From positions 186,001 to 250,000 of the forward strand of contig CABJAS010000007.1 of NCBI GenBank assembly GCA_902363625.1: a stretch of 64,000 bases of DNA, in the 5' to 3' direction. The stretch's first letter is position 1. The number at the start of each line of letters is the position of its first letter. The position numbers and the translations under genes are program-made. This document shows, one piece after another, positions 17,000 to 26,239 of the stretch. This stretch comes from Clostridiaceae bacterium (GTDB lineage Bacteria; Bacillota_I; Bacilli_A; Erysipelotrichales; Coprobacillaceae). The notes under the pieces were generated by a model. That model was not told the DNA's origin and searched no databases. It saw only the letters and a program-made list of their open reading frames with translations.

Positions 17000-17680
17000 A
17001 TGGATAATAATATTTTGATTATGGTTGTTGAAGATGACGAAATATTAGCGAATGAAATAAAAGCTTTTTTGAGAAAATGGGGATATAAAGCTGAAAGTGT
17101 AATGAATTTCTCAAATATCACTGCGGATTATTTACGTCTCCATCCTCATTTAATTCTTTTGGATATCAACCTGCCTTATTATGATGGGTTTTACTGGTGT
17201 ACTAAAATAAGAGAAATGTCCGATATTCCTATTATTTATATCAGCAGTCGCAGCGATGACAGCGATAAAATCAGAGCGATTGCTCAAGGCGGAGATGATT
17301 ACGTGGAAAAGCCATTTAACCTACATGTTTTAAAAGCAAAGATTGAAGCCATCATCAGAAGAACCTATCAATATAAGGTCAAAGATAAGATTTATCTTGA
17401 TCCGGATACTTGTTTTGATACACAGACAGCTATTCTTTATTATCAGAATCAAGAAGTAGATTTGACGAAATCAGAAAAAAAGATACTCTCTAAAATGTTT
17501 AGCTGTAAAGGGGAGATTGTAAGCCGAGAAGAGCTTATGATGGAATTATGGAATACTGAGGAATATGTATCTGATGGCACCCTGACGACGATGATCAGCC
17601 GATTAAGAAGTAAGCTGGAATCTTGCTGTCATAATGAAATCATCAAGACAAAGAAAGGCTATGGGTATTATATCGAATGA
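17000..17680 (+). CDS. bceR: BceR-type response regulator
   Basis: A 226-residue OmpR-family response regulator: receiver domain with phosphoacceptor Asp55 (LILLDINLP) and conserved EKPF, then a winged-helix DNA-binding domain containing TLTTMISRLRSKLE. The start at 17000 follows GGGAGGA; an upstream in-frame ATG at 16985 would swallow that site. It overlaps the sensor kinase gene by ATGA. Together with the adjacent ABC transporter it forms a Bce module, in which transporter flux activates the kinase in response to peptide antibiotics such as bacitracin. Confidence 0.92.
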   Translation: MDNNILIMVVEDDEILANEIKAFLRKWGYKAESVMNFSNITADYLRLHPHLILLDINLPYYDGFYWCTKIREMSDIPIIYISSRSDDSDKIRAIAQGGDDYVEKPFNLHVLKAKIEAIIRRTYQYKVKDKIYLDPDTCFDTQTAILYYQNQEVDLTKSEKKILSKMFSCKGEIVSREELMMELWNTEEYVSDGTLTTMISRLRSKLESCCHNEIIKTKKGYGYYIE

Positions 17681-18663
17681 AGTACATAGATCATAATAAA
17701 CGTGAATTTATATTAAGTCTAATCCTGTTTTTATCTTTTAATCTCTACTTTGTCTTTTTAGTTCCCAATACCAGTATAAACTATCTTCTTTATCTGGATT
17801 TTTTAATTGGCATCATCTATGGGATTTTTATTGGGATAGACAGTTATCTATTTGTAAAAAGAGAAAAGAAAAAACAAGAATTGCTTAAATCTAATGAGCT
17901 TGTTTGCTGGGAGTTTTCCGGTTTAAAAGAGTCGGAGCTTATCGAACATGATATTCATGTCTTACAGGGACAGCTTCATGATCAGATTATATTAAATGAT
18001 AATTTGCAGGACTATATTACAAAATGGTGTCATGAAGTGAAACTGCCGCTTTCAGCGAGTTTGCTGATGCTTGAAAAGATAGAAAATCCATCAGTTAAGA
18101 AACCGCTGAAGGAACAGCTTGAAAAAATTAATCAGCAATTAAACAGCGCACTTGTAGGCTGTAAAGTTCAAAGCAACATCTATGATTTACAAGTGAAACC
18201 AAATAATCTTTCAGAATGTGTTAAAACCTCCATTAAAAATAATCAATTCTTTCTTATTCAAAATCATTTTAACCTTGATATTGATGTTACAGAAAGCCAA
18301 GTATATACAGATAAAGAATGGATTGTTTTTGTAATAGACCAGTTGATCAGTAATGCGATTAAATATGCGAAGGAGCCTCCCATTTTGAAGATTTGGAGCG
18401 AAGAAAACGAGAATTCCATCTTTTTATATATTGAGGATCATGGCGAAGGAATCAGCAAAGAGGATATTCGCCGTATCTATGAAAAAGGATATACCGGCAT
18501 TAATCGTCATAATGGAAAATACAAGTCTACCGGAATGGGGCTCTACATGACACATTTGATTATAGAAAAGTTAGGTCATCAGATTGAGGCTGAAAGCAAA
18601 GAAGGGGAATATACCCGATTTAAAATCACATTTCAAGATAATCGTGATTATTTCAATCTTTAA
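17677..18663 (+). CDS. bceS: BceS-type intramembrane-sensing histidine kinase
   Basis: A 328-residue kinase with two transmembrane segments (about residues 11-30 and 37-60) and almost no extracellular loop, the mark of intramembrane-sensing kinases that rely on a partner ABC transporter for signal detection. His119 lies in WCHEVKLP. The N-box is DQLISNAIKYA, the G-boxes EDHGEGIS and GMGLYMTHLI. Translated together with bceR. Confidence 0.93.
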   Translation: MKYIDHNKREFILSLILFLSFNLYFVFLVPNTSINYLLYLDFLIGIIYGIFIGIDSYLFVKREKKKQELLKSNELVCWEFSGLKESELIEHDIHVLQGQLHDQIILNDNLQDYITKWCHEVKLPLSASLLMLEKIENPSVKKPLKEQLEKINQQLNSALVGCKVQSNIYDLQVKPNNLSECVKTSIKNNQFFLIQNHFNLDIDVTESQVYTDKEWIVFVIDQLISNAIKYAKEPPILKIWSEENENSIFLYIEDHGEGISKEDIRRIYEKGYTGINRHNGKYKSTGMGLYMTHLIIEKLGHQIEAESKEGEYTRFKITFQDNRDYFNL

Positions 18664-18665
18664 TG

Positions 18666-18680
18666 TTACAGAAAATGTAA
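18666..18680. promoter_or_regulatory. putative BceR operator of bceAB
   Basis: TTACA-GAAAA-TGTAA is an inverted repeat resembling the BceR box of Bacillus subtilis (inverted halves around GAAAAT). ATGTAAGG recurs at 18675 and 18705, 30 bases apart. It lies in the gap between bceS and bceA, indicating that the transporter genes have their own induced promoter. Confidence 0.65.
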
Positions 18681-18761
18681 GGTTAGAGAGTGTTTGTAAT
18701 GAAGATGTAAGGATTTTATTTCACTCCTTTTTTATAATGAAAGTGTTAGGAGGAAAGAAAT

Positions 18762-19523
18762 ATGAATGAGAAAAAAGTAGTAGAAATCAAGAACCTTGTT
18801 AAAAATTTTGGGGTTAGAGGATTTCAGACACGGGTATTGAAAGGAATCGATTTAACGATTTATCAAAATGACTTTATCGCAATTATGGGACCGAGCGGTT
18901 CGGGAAAATCGACATTGCTTAATATATTATCGACGATTGATAAAGCCACACAGGGATCTGTTTTTATTGATGGAAAAGATATTTCTAAAATCAACAATAA
19001 AGAGCTGTCGAAAATACGAAGAGATAAAATTGGTTTTGTTTTCCAAGATTATAATTTACTCGATACGATGACACTTCAGGACAATATAGTGCTGCCGTTA
19101 TCGTTAAATGGAGCATCAAGCAAGGTTTGTTTAGAAAAGAGTCAACGATTGGCGGATATGTTTGGATTAAGTGCACATCTAACTAAATATCCCTATCAGT
19201 TATCAGGTGGGCAAAAACAAAGAGGAGCAACCTGCCGTGCACTGATCACAGAACCGGAAATTATTTTTGCTGATGAGCCAACTGGGGCTTTGGATTCTAA
19301 ATCGAGTCATGATCTACTGGAATGTTTAAAACTTGTTAATGATCAGGGACAGGCAACGATTCTAATGGTTACCCATGATGCATTCAGTGCTTCTTACGCA
19401 AAGGATGTTTACATTTTAAATGATGGAACGATCAAATGTAAATTAAGCAAAGGGGCAGATCGTAAAGAGTTTTATGATCGTATTATTGAAATGCAGGCTT
19501 CTATGGGAAGTGATTTCTCATGA
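18762..19523 (+). CDS. bceA: BceA-type ABC transporter ATP-binding protein
   Basis: A 253-residue MacB/LolD-type ATPase: Walker A GPSGSGKST at residues 43-51, signature LSGGQKQRGA, Walker B IIFADEPTGALD and H-loop VTHD. It is preceded by AGGAGG and followed by the permease gene with an ATGA overlap. Energises the Bce transporter, which frees lipid II-cycle intermediates from peptide antibiotics and passes the signal to BceS. Confidence 0.93.
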   Translation: MNEKKVVEIKNLVKNFGVRGFQTRVLKGIDLTIYQNDFIAIMGPSGSGKSTLLNILSTIDKATQGSVFIDGKDISKINNKELSKIRRDKIGFVFQDYNLLDTMTLQDNIVLPLSLNGASSKVCLEKSQRLADMFGLSAHLTKYPYQLSGGQKQRGATCRALITEPEIIFADEPTGALDSKSSHDLLECLKLVNDQGQATILMVTHDAFSASYAKDVYILNDGTIKCKLSKGADRKEFYDRIIEMQASMGSDFS

Positions 19524-21409
19524 GTATGATGAAACTGGCTTTTCATAACTTTAAAACCAGCTTTAAAAGCTATCTATCTTTGATTATATCTTTATCCTTT
19601 GCCATATTAATCTTTTATAATTTTCAAAACATCTTATCTTCCGGAGTTCTGACATCCTTAGGGGAATCCAACACTCGCAATATTGAAATCATCATCCAAG
19701 TCATTACTTTTGTATTAGGCTGTTTTATCTTATTCTTTGTCTGGTATTCAACCAATGTCTTTTTAACCAAAAGAAAAAAAGAGATTGGGATCTATATTTT
19801 TATGGGACTTTCCAATCAAAAGATCGGTAAGCTGTATATCATTGAAACTACGATGATCGGTCTCGTTGCCTTAGGCTTAGGAATTGGGTTCGGAGTATTG
19901 ACCACTCAGCTTTTTCAGATGATCATGATGGCTATTTCAGATATTTCAGTAGAATTGGTCTTTAGCTTTTCTCTGCAAGCTGTTTTATATGCAACGGTAG
20001 TGTATGCTGTTATCTATTTCATCTTTATCTTAAAAGGGTATATTAATATCGTTCGAAGCAGTGTTTTAGATATGGTTTCGGCAAATAAACAGAATGAATA
20101 TGTAAAAACGAAGTTTTGGATATTATTCTTTAAATCAATTTTAGGAATTATCATTACAGGAATAGGCTATTATCTGGCAATTAAAGAGGGCGGAATAGAA
20201 GTCATGAGTAATGTGCTTTCCGCAGTAGTATTTGTTGTTGCAGGAGTATATCTGTTGTTTGGTGGGCTGATACCTTTAATTTGTCAACAACTAGCTGATC
20301 ATAAGAATTTTCTTTATAGAAAAGAAAGAAATTTATGGTTAAACAATATAATCTTTAGAATTAAAAAGAATTATCGTACATATGCGATAGTTAGTATCCT
20401 AATGTTATGTTCAGTAACAGCCTTAGCTACCGGTTTTGCCATGAAGAATCGTTATGAAGGCATCGTTCATTTTAGAAACACATACACCTTTCAGATTTTA
20501 AATTCTCATCCCGGATTAAAAGAAGAATATAAAGAAGTAATAGAAAAAGAAAGTAGTATTGCCTATAGCTCGGAAATTGCTTTATTGCAGTTAGACAGTG
20601 ATGTTGTTGAATCGGTGTATCAAAATCAGTATTATGGCATCTTATCCTATTCTCAAGTTCAGCGGCTGGCTAAAGACAGCGGATTGGAGTTTCCGTTTGA
20701 AGAGCTTAAAGAGGATGAATATATTAGTGTTTCACAGCTTCATTTGATGTCTTTTATCACAGACAACACTTTAGTCACAACAACAATCAATGGAAAAGAG
20801 TATAAGGAAGTTGCAGAAACATCCATTCCCTATTTAGGGTATTTTCAAGAAAAACTAGATTTATATATGGTCAGTGATTCACAGTATCAAGAACTCTTGC
20901 CGCTAGGAACTCTCATGCACTGCTATAACTATAAGCTAAGTGACATGAATCATTTTGAAACTGCTCAAGATACATTGAAGAATTATGGAAATTATGATGG
21001 CTTAGTGACATTGGATCCAAACAGTAATGAAATCGAATGGATTAAAGTGCTGTATTCATTATGTGTATTTATGTTCATGGTCTTTGTTTTAGCCAGCGGC
21101 AGTATCTTATTCATGAAACTGTACAATGATGCTTATGATGAAAAAGAGCGTTATCAGATTCTTTATAAGATCGGAATTAGTAAGAAAACACTGAAAAAAG
21201 CCATTATTAATGAGTTGCGATTTACCTATTTGGCGCCTTTATTCGTCATGAGTATTTCTTCTTATTTTTCAGTGCATTCCCTTGCGAAGTTGATGCAGAC
21301 AGAATTGTTGAGTATCAATATTATTAGTGTTCTGTTTATCTATCTTTTCATTTATATTTGTTATCGTTTATCTGTTTCCATTTACCAAAAAAATGTGGGT
21401 ATTAAATAA
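19520..21409 (+). CDS. bceB: BceB-type FtsX-domain ABC transporter permease
   Basis: A 629-residue permease with the BceB topology of about ten transmembrane segments: an N-terminal segment, a group of FtsX-like segments up to about residue 270, another at about 290-310, a large extracellular domain of some 200 residues (about 315-510) and three terminal segments. KKEIGIYIFMGLSNQKIGKL is the coupling region usual in FtsX permeases. The extracellular domain is thought to contact the antibiotic-lipid complex. Followed by a strong terminator. Confidence 0.92.
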   Translation: MSMMKLAFHNFKTSFKSYLSLIISLSFAILIFYNFQNILSSGVLTSLGESNTRNIEIIIQVITFVLGCFILFFVWYSTNVFLTKRKKEIGIYIFMGLSNQKIGKLYIIETTMIGLVALGLGIGFGVLTTQLFQMIMMAISDISVELVFSFSLQAVLYATVVYAVIYFIFILKGYINIVRSSVLDMVSANKQNEYVKTKFWILFFKSILGIIITGIGYYLAIKEGGIEVMSNVLSAVVFVVAGVYLLFGGLIPLICQQLADHKNFLYRKERNLWLNNIIFRIKKNYRTYAIVSILMLCSVTALATGFAMKNRYEGIVHFRNTYTFQILNSHPGLKEEYKEVIEKESSIAYSSEIALLQLDSDVVESVYQNQYYGILSYSQVQRLAKDSGLEFPFEELKEDEYISVSQLHLMSFITDNTLVTTTINGKEYKEVAETSIPYLGYFQEKLDLYMVSDSQYQELLPLGTLMHCYNYKLSDMNHFETAQDTLKNYGNYDGLVTLDPNSNEIEWIKVLYSLCVFMFMVFVLASGSILFMKLYNDAYDEKERYQILYKIGISKKTLKKAIINELRFTYLAPLFVMSISSYFSVHSLAKLMQTELLSINIISVLFIYLFIYICYRLSVSIYQKNVGIK

Positions 21410-21422
21410 AAACAAGTAATAA

Positions 21423-21463
21423 AAAAATGAAGGTGAATCACAATGTTTGTGACCTTCATTTTT
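21423..21463. terminator. bidirectional terminator between bceB and the HAD gene
   Basis: AAATGAAGGT and ACCTTCATTT arms enclose an inner TCACAA/TTGTGA stem, with A and T runs on either side, between two convergent genes. Confidence 0.85.
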
Positions 21464-21465
21464 AC

Positions 21466-22278
21466 TTATTTAAACATCTTTTCTTTATTGAAGTACCAGT
21501 CAATGGCATCTAAGACACCGCCTTCATCATTAGAAGCAATCGTATAATCAGCAACCTCTTTGATTGCCGGTTTTGCATTATCCATGGCAAAGCTGTAGTT
21601 TGCCATTTTCAGCATCTCATAATCATTGCCACTATCACCAAAAGCCATTACTTCTCCTTCTGGAGTATTCCATGCCTCTAATAAAAACTGAATGCCATGA
21701 GCTTTATTGATTCCCGGAATAATGAGATCAATGCCAAAATGTCCGCAGTCCACAGGTGTCATAATATGCCCGATACTCTCTTTTAATTCATTTAAAATCT
21801 GTTCAAAGTTATCTTCGTCACAGCTTAAAAACACTTTAAAAATTGTGTCATCAAAATGATCGAAATTCTTTACTCGCTGTAATCTTGGATAGTAGAAATT
21901 CAAGCGGTTGAAGTAATCGTCTTCTACAGATTCATTAATATAAGCACTGTTTTTTCCGCAGACAATCTTTTTTATAGAAGGATACTGATTAATGGCTTCA
22001 ATTACCTTTCTAACATCATTATCTTCTAATTTAGCGACAAATAGCTCTTGATCCTGATCGACAATAAAAGCTCCGTTTTCTGCAATGAAGGTCAATTCCT
22101 TTTGTATTTCCGGAAAGAAGGAACGAAGCTGATAATATTGATTACCGCTTGCTACTACAAAGCGAATGCCTTCCTCTTTCATCTTTGTATACTGTTTCAT
22201 AAATCTTTCTTTATCATATTGATTATCATGGGTTAAAAAGGTCCCATCCATATCTACTGCAATTATTTTAATGCTCAT
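21466..22278 (-). CDS. HAD-superfamily (Cof-type) phosphatase
   Basis: A 270-residue Cof-like hydrolase: motif I VDMDGTFLT with the catalytic Asp pair near the N-terminus, motif II VASGN, and motif IV MAFGDSGNDYEML near residue 215. Such enzymes dephosphorylate sugar phosphates or flavin/pyridoxal phosphates; the substrate cannot be told. It overlaps the upstream ROK regulator gene (TAATG), so the two are one operon and it may act in the sugar pathway that regulator controls. Confidence 0.9.
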   Translation of the reverse strand: MSIKIIAVDMDGTFLTHDNQYDKERFMKQYTKMKEEGIRFVVASGNQYYQLRSFFPEIQKELTFIAENGAFIVDQDQELFVAKLEDNDVRKVIEAINQYPSIKKIVCGKNSAYINESVEDDYFNRLNFYYPRLQRVKNFDHFDDTIFKVFLSCDEDNFEQILNELKESIGHIMTPVDCGHFGIDLIIPGINKAHGIQFLLEAWNTPEGEVMAFGDSGNDYEMLKMANYSFAMDNAKPAIKEVADYTIASNDEGGVLDAIDWYFNKEKMFK

Positions 22279-23267
22279 TAGTCGTTCTCCTTTTTTAATT
22301 TATAGCGTGATTTGTCTATACAGAGGTGATTTAACCCCATAAAAGTAAATTCATCCATATTTTCAATAAATTCAAAATTAGGCTGATGAATCTGTGGGAT
22401 ATAATGCTGAATCATTTGTTTAAAATCAGATTCATTGACACATGGGGTATATAAAACCATGTGTGAGGGATTTATGATACTGATAACGCTGGCAGCTTGT
22501 TTCACTAATAAAACCAAGGGATTTTCTTTTAATAATAATTCTTGTTCTTTCAGTGTCCCGTTAGGTAAATAGCCAAGTTCACCGGCAAAGTGGGTAGCAC
22601 CGTAAACAATTGCCTGATTCACATATAAGCTGCAGCCACTGTGATGATTATCCGGCTGATAAATAAAGGCAATCGATTCTTTATTTATAGAATGTAAGTA
22701 GATATAGCCCAGCATTGCCGTGTTGACGTCATTCTCAATGGTAACTTGAAGATTTGTGGCAGATTCAATTTTGTCTTTAAGCTGACAATTTTCCAATTCT
22801 TCAATATCACATTTACTTACCTTACCCTGATCTGCGATTGCCGGTACGGATAGACTGAGGTAGGAAAAATCAAAATGGTTTTTCATTTCTTCAATAATCC
22901 ATAAAAGCTTCTCAATAGGCAAAGAATCGAATTGATACTTTTTTTCATAAACAACAGCATAATCTAAATCAACAATCCGAACATTAACATTTATTTGCTG
23001 ATGGCTGTTTTGTAATGACATAAGTCCAAACAACATGTACTGTCCATAGATTTGATAACGTTTTGCCTTGCGTCCGCCTGTGGATTGTTCGTCCTCTATT
23101 CGTACGATATATTTTGATTCGAGTAATTCTTTTAAAATATTAGTTACAGTCGCTAATGATAAACGAGTAGCACTGGCAATCTCTGTTTTAGTTGCCGTTT
23201 TATTTTCAATAAAATAATCCTTCACGCATTGAATACTGACATTCTTTTCTCCTTTCGATTTGTACAT
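22278..23267 (-). CDS. ROK-family transcriptional regulator
   Basis: A 329-residue repressor of the NagC/XylR type. The N-terminal winged helix-turn-helix (residues about 15-65, with TKTEIASATRLSLATVTNIL) is followed by a ROK sugar-binding domain that is divergent: the ExNxxxxA stretch is present (IENDVNTAMLGY), but the zinc cluster of ROK sugar kinases is not obvious. The start at 23267 gives six bases after AAGGAG; the ATG six bases earlier would directly abut it. A perfect palindrome lies just upstream, so autorepression is likely. Confidence 0.85.
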   Translation of the reverse strand: MYKSKGEKNVSIQCVKDYFIENKTATKTEIASATRLSLATVTNILKELLESKYIVRIEDEQSTGGRKAKRYQIYGQYMLFGLMSLQNSHQQINVNVRIVDLDYAVVYEKKYQFDSLPIEKLLWIIEEMKNHFDFSYLSLSVPAIADQGKVSKCDIEELENCQLKDKIESATNLQVTIENDVNTAMLGYIYLHSINKESIAFIYQPDNHHSGCSLYVNQAIVYGATHFAGELGYLPNGTLKEQELLLKENPLVLLVKQAASVISIINPSHMVLYTPCVNESDFKQMIQHYIPQIHQPNFEFIENMDEFTFMGLNHLCIDKSRYKLKKEND

Positions 23268-23280
23268 AGCCATCTCCTTT

Positions 23281-23295
23281 CGTCAACAGTTGACG
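23281..23295. promoter_or_regulatory. 15-base palindromic operator of the ROK gene
   Basis: CGTCAACAGTTGACG is perfectly symmetrical (CGTCAAC-A-GTTGACG) and lies 14 bases upstream of the ROK start codon, overlapping the likely transcript start. Confidence 0.7.
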
Positions 23296-23383
23296 TATGT
23301 TTATGATTTTATTGTATCGTAAAAAAGAAAAAAGGGGAGACTATTTCAAAATAAGAAAATTGTCGGCATTATTTAAAGTAAGA

Positions 23384-23412
23384 TTGCAATAGAACTCAAA
23401 TCTATGTATAAT
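23384..23412 (+). promoter_or_regulatory. promoter of the methyltransferase leader
   Basis: TTGCAA and TATAAT (23407-23412) are separated by 17 bases. Transcription would start near 23419, about 250 bases before the coding sequence. Confidence 0.65.
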
Positions 23413-23418
23413 ATTGAT

Positions 23419-23669
23419 GGCAACTATAGAAGGAGTTGATTCTGTCCGGCGCACTTGATATTACATAATCGGTAATATAAGTGGAACGTGGAAAACGCTA
23501 AAATAATCAAAAGTGCATATAAAAAAAGCCTGACATTAGGTTTTATTTATAATGCTTAAAATGATTATTTAATGGATTCCACAGACAGCATAAAAAGTAA
23601 GCAGCTGTGGGATTCCCACAGTTTTTTTAATGCAGATAGTTGCCAGTAAAAGAAAGGACAGAATAGATA
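23419..23669 (+). promoter_or_regulatory. candidate riboswitch or attenuator leader
   Basis: A long hairpin pairs CACTT-ATATTAC (from 23451) with GTAATAT-AAGTG. A later AAAGTGC near 23513 could instead pair with the same GCACTT arm. Near the 3' end ATTCCACAG (about 23575-23583) can pair with the CTGTGGGAT arm of the terminator at 23603-23629. Two sets of mutually exclusive pairings ending in a terminator before a gene are the usual mark of regulated attenuation. I cannot assign a known ligand class. Confidence 0.5.
23603..23629 (+). terminator. terminator in the methyltransferase leader
   Basis: CTGTGGGA-TTCCCACAG forms an almost loop-free GC-rich stem followed by seven T residues, 40 bases before the start codon. 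Confidence 0.8.
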
Positions 23670-24497
23670 ATGAAACAATTAAAACAATACGAAAAGAAAC
23701 CAAAGCTTTATGAAAAAAGTACACAGAAATTTTGGGATGATCCTTATATTTCTAAAGGGATGCTTGAAGCCCATTTAAATCCGGATGTGGAAGCGGCAAC
23801 CCGCAAGGAGAAATTTGTAGTCGATTCAGTAAATTGGATAGACGAGCGTGTTCCTTCAGAAAATTATCCGAAATTATTGGATTTAGGCTGTGGGCCGGGG
23901 GTTTATGCGGAATTATTCAATAATAAGGGATATCAGGTTACTGGCTTTGATTTATCCAAGCGTTCTATTGAATACGCTAAAACTCGTGCTAAGGAAAAGA
24001 AACAAGATATTCAATACGTAGAAGGCGATTATATTAGCGATGATTTTGGCAGGGGTTATGATTTAATCACCATGATTTACTGTGATTTTGGAGTATTATC
24101 TACAAAGGATCGTAAAACTTTGCTGAAAAAGGTTTATGCCGGTCTTAACGACGGCGGCTGTTTCCTTTTTGATGTATTCACGATTGAAAAGTATCGAGGA
24201 AAAAAGGAATACAAGGAATGGAGCATTGAAGAACAGGGGTTCTGGCGTGAGAAAACGAGTCTCATCTTAAAGTCGTTTTATCGTTATGAAGAGGAAACTA
24301 CCTTTTTAGAACAATACATTATCATCGATGAACTGGGAATGGAATGCTGTAATATTTGGGAACATGTTTTCACTTTAGATGAGATTAAGCAGGATTTACA
24401 AGTTGCCGGGTTCCGTGATATTAGTATTTATGGCGATGTAGCTGGGAAGCCCTATGATAAAAACGGACAGACCATTTGTCTAATAGCGAAAAAATAG
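23670..24497 (+). CDS. class I SAM-dependent methyltransferase
   Basis: A 275-residue methyltransferase: the AdoMet-binding LLDLGCGPGVYAELF near residue 70, GFDLSKRSIEYAK as motif post-I and DLITMIYCDFG as motif II. The family includes small-molecule methyltransferases; the substrate is not evident. Transcribed alone, behind a 250-base leader containing a terminator, so expression is probably inducible. A link to antibiotic stress would suit the surroundings but is unproven. Confidence 0.85.
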   Translation: MKQLKQYEKKPKLYEKSTQKFWDDPYISKGMLEAHLNPDVEAATRKEKFVVDSVNWIDERVPSENYPKLLDLGCGPGVYAELFNNKGYQVTGFDLSKRSIEYAKTRAKEKKQDIQYVEGDYISDDFGRGYDLITMIYCDFGVLSTKDRKTLLKKVYAGLNDGGCFLFDVFTIEKYRGKKEYKEWSIEEQGFWREKTSLILKSFYRYEEETTFLEQYIIIDELGMECCNIWEHVFTLDEIKQDLQVAGFRDISIYGDVAGKPYDKNGQTICLIAKK

Positions 24498-24901
24498 TTT
24501 GAAGAGGATAAACAGAATGATGTTTATCCTTTTTTGAATAACTAACTTCATATATGAAAGAAGATACATAGAAAATAACAATAGAGGAAATTAGTAAGCA
24601 AAAAAATGATGATTATACTAGAAAAATTTTTCTGTATATCGAAATTTGAATAATGGACAGGAGTGTTGTTAAAATGGATAATCAGGAAAAATAAAGTTGG
24701 ATTAATTAAAGCTAACTAGTTTGAAAAAAGATTGAAAATGATATATCAAAAATCTAATCAACAATAACCACTTGGATAAAGAGGATGAGGAATGACGATA
24801 AAACAGCTTTCATATGCAGACGAATAAATGTGTATATAAGTCCAATCCTTTTTGATTTAATGAAGTATGCTATAATATAGGCAAAGGTCGGAGGGGTAAT
24901 A
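24498..24901 (+). other. intergenic region, no gene seen
   Basis: Contains the methyltransferase terminator (24505-24535), then AT-rich sequence with only very short broken frames, and a TATAAT at 24871 ahead of the next gene. No RNA gene or repeat recognised. Confidence 0.5.
24505..24535 (+). terminator. terminator of the methyltransferase gene
   Basis: AGGATAAACA (24505-24514) pairs with TGTTTATCCT (24521-24530), followed by T6. Confidence 0.85.
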
Positions 24902-26032
24902 ATGGAAAATATACTGACATATTTAAAATGGCGTGGGGATCTTTCGTTCAGCGAAAAAACATTTAATGAGGCAGATAATCTGATCTTTGCGCTTTTAAGT
25001 TACATTGAGTGGGAAGATATTGTAGGCGAAACTGCCGTTTCATTGCAAGAGGCATGCCGCAATTATTGTGAAAGATATGATCAGAAACATTTTAATAAGA
25101 CGTATAGCTTTTCACCGTTGCTTTCAGAATTAATTCGTATTCTTCCTCGTGTCCTTCGCTATCAAGAGGTGAAATTAAGTCATTATCGAAGGTTCAATGA
25201 TAAGCAAGAAGAAGTTCAGTTTGGTGCAATATGTATTGAACTTCCGGATAATATATTCTATATATCTTATCGAGGCACTGATATTTCCATCTTAGGCTGG
25301 AAAGAAGATTTTAGTATGACTTTTTTGGATGTCATACCGTCTCAAGCTTTAGCAGTTAGTTATTTAAAGGAAATTGGGAAGATGCTGTTTAAACCGAAGA
25401 AATGGTGGCAGTTTAAGAAAAAAACATCGCCTTCATTATATATTGGCGGACATTCTAAGGGCGGAAATCTAGCCATGTATGCCGCCATCTGCTGCAATGA
25501 ACTTTCTCCTTGGATAAAAGGTGTTTATAGTTTTGACAGTCCGGGATTTCGTAAGACTTTTTATGAACATCATGATCCTTCGTTTATATTCGATCGCCTG
25601 CATCATTACATTCCTGAATCCTCTATCTTTGGGCGTTTGCTGGAGCATCAGGAACCGCCAACAATTATCAAAGCTTACGGTACCGGACTTGTCCAACATG
25701 ATGCTTTCTACTGGAAAGTGGATATAGATCATTTTGTTTATGCAGATACACTTTGCAAAGAAAGTGATCAAATAAAACTGTATATAGATCAGATATTGAT
25801 GAATAAATCTGATGAAGAAAAGAAAACATTTATAACGCTTCTTTATAAAATGTTAGACGAAATGAAAGTAGAAAGCATTAATGATTTTACTGCAGTTGGA
25901 TTCAGGCAATGGCTTCGCGGCATTAAAGAATTAAGCATGATGAGTAAAGAAGAATATAAAATGTTTTACGAACTATTAAAACTAGCTTTTATGCAGTCAA
26001 GATCGCTTCTATATGATCGAATCAAACGTTAA
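24902..26032 (+). CDS. DUF2974 lipase-like alpha/beta hydrolase
   Basis: A 376-residue protein of the DUF2974 (Mbeg1-like) family. The nucleophile elbow GGHSKGGNLAMYAA near residue 182 fits GxSxG, and FYISYRGTD precedes it as in lipases. The N-terminus TYLKWRGDLSFSEKTFNEAD is the family signature. No signal peptide, so it acts in the cytoplasm. Substrate unknown. It is monocistronic with a strong terminator. Confidence 0.85.
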   Translation: MENILTYLKWRGDLSFSEKTFNEADNLIFALLSYIEWEDIVGETAVSLQEACRNYCERYDQKHFNKTYSFSPLLSELIRILPRVLRYQEVKLSHYRRFNDKQEEVQFGAICIELPDNIFYISYRGTDISILGWKEDFSMTFLDVIPSQALAVSYLKEIGKMLFKPKKWWQFKKKTSPSLYIGGHSKGGNLAMYAAICCNELSPWIKGVYSFDSPGFRKTFYEHHDPSFIFDRLHHYIPESSIFGRLLEHQEPPTIIKAYGTGLVQHDAFYWKVDIDHFVYADTLCKESDQIKLYIDQILMNKSDEEKKTFITLLYKMLDEMKVESINDFTAVGFRQWLRGIKELSMMSKEEYKMFYELLKLAFMQSRSLLYDRIKR

Positions 26033-26057
26033 AAGTCCTCAGTCGAGGACTTTTAGT
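26031..26057 (+). terminator. terminator of the DUF2974 gene
   Basis: AAAAGTCCTC-AGTC-GAGGACTTTT forms a ten-base-pair stem at the stop codon. Confidence 0.85.
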
Positions 26058-26239
26058 TTAACTTCGATAAACTAAAGTGATGATACGTATCTTTGATGTT
26101 CTTTTCATAGTGCGTTTTCTCCTCAATACAGTAACGGTAAAACTCTCAAGAAAAGAAAATAGTAGAATTTGTTTAAATAGTGTTGAATTTCTGTAATTTA
26201 CAGTGATTCTTGGTATAATGAAAAAAAGGAGGCGGTTCC

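Noticed and set aside
16985..18663. Two-component system near vanHAX considered as vanRS
   Set aside because: The kinase has two close membrane segments and no extracellular domain and sits directly before a BceAB transporter, so it is a Bce module, not VanRS.
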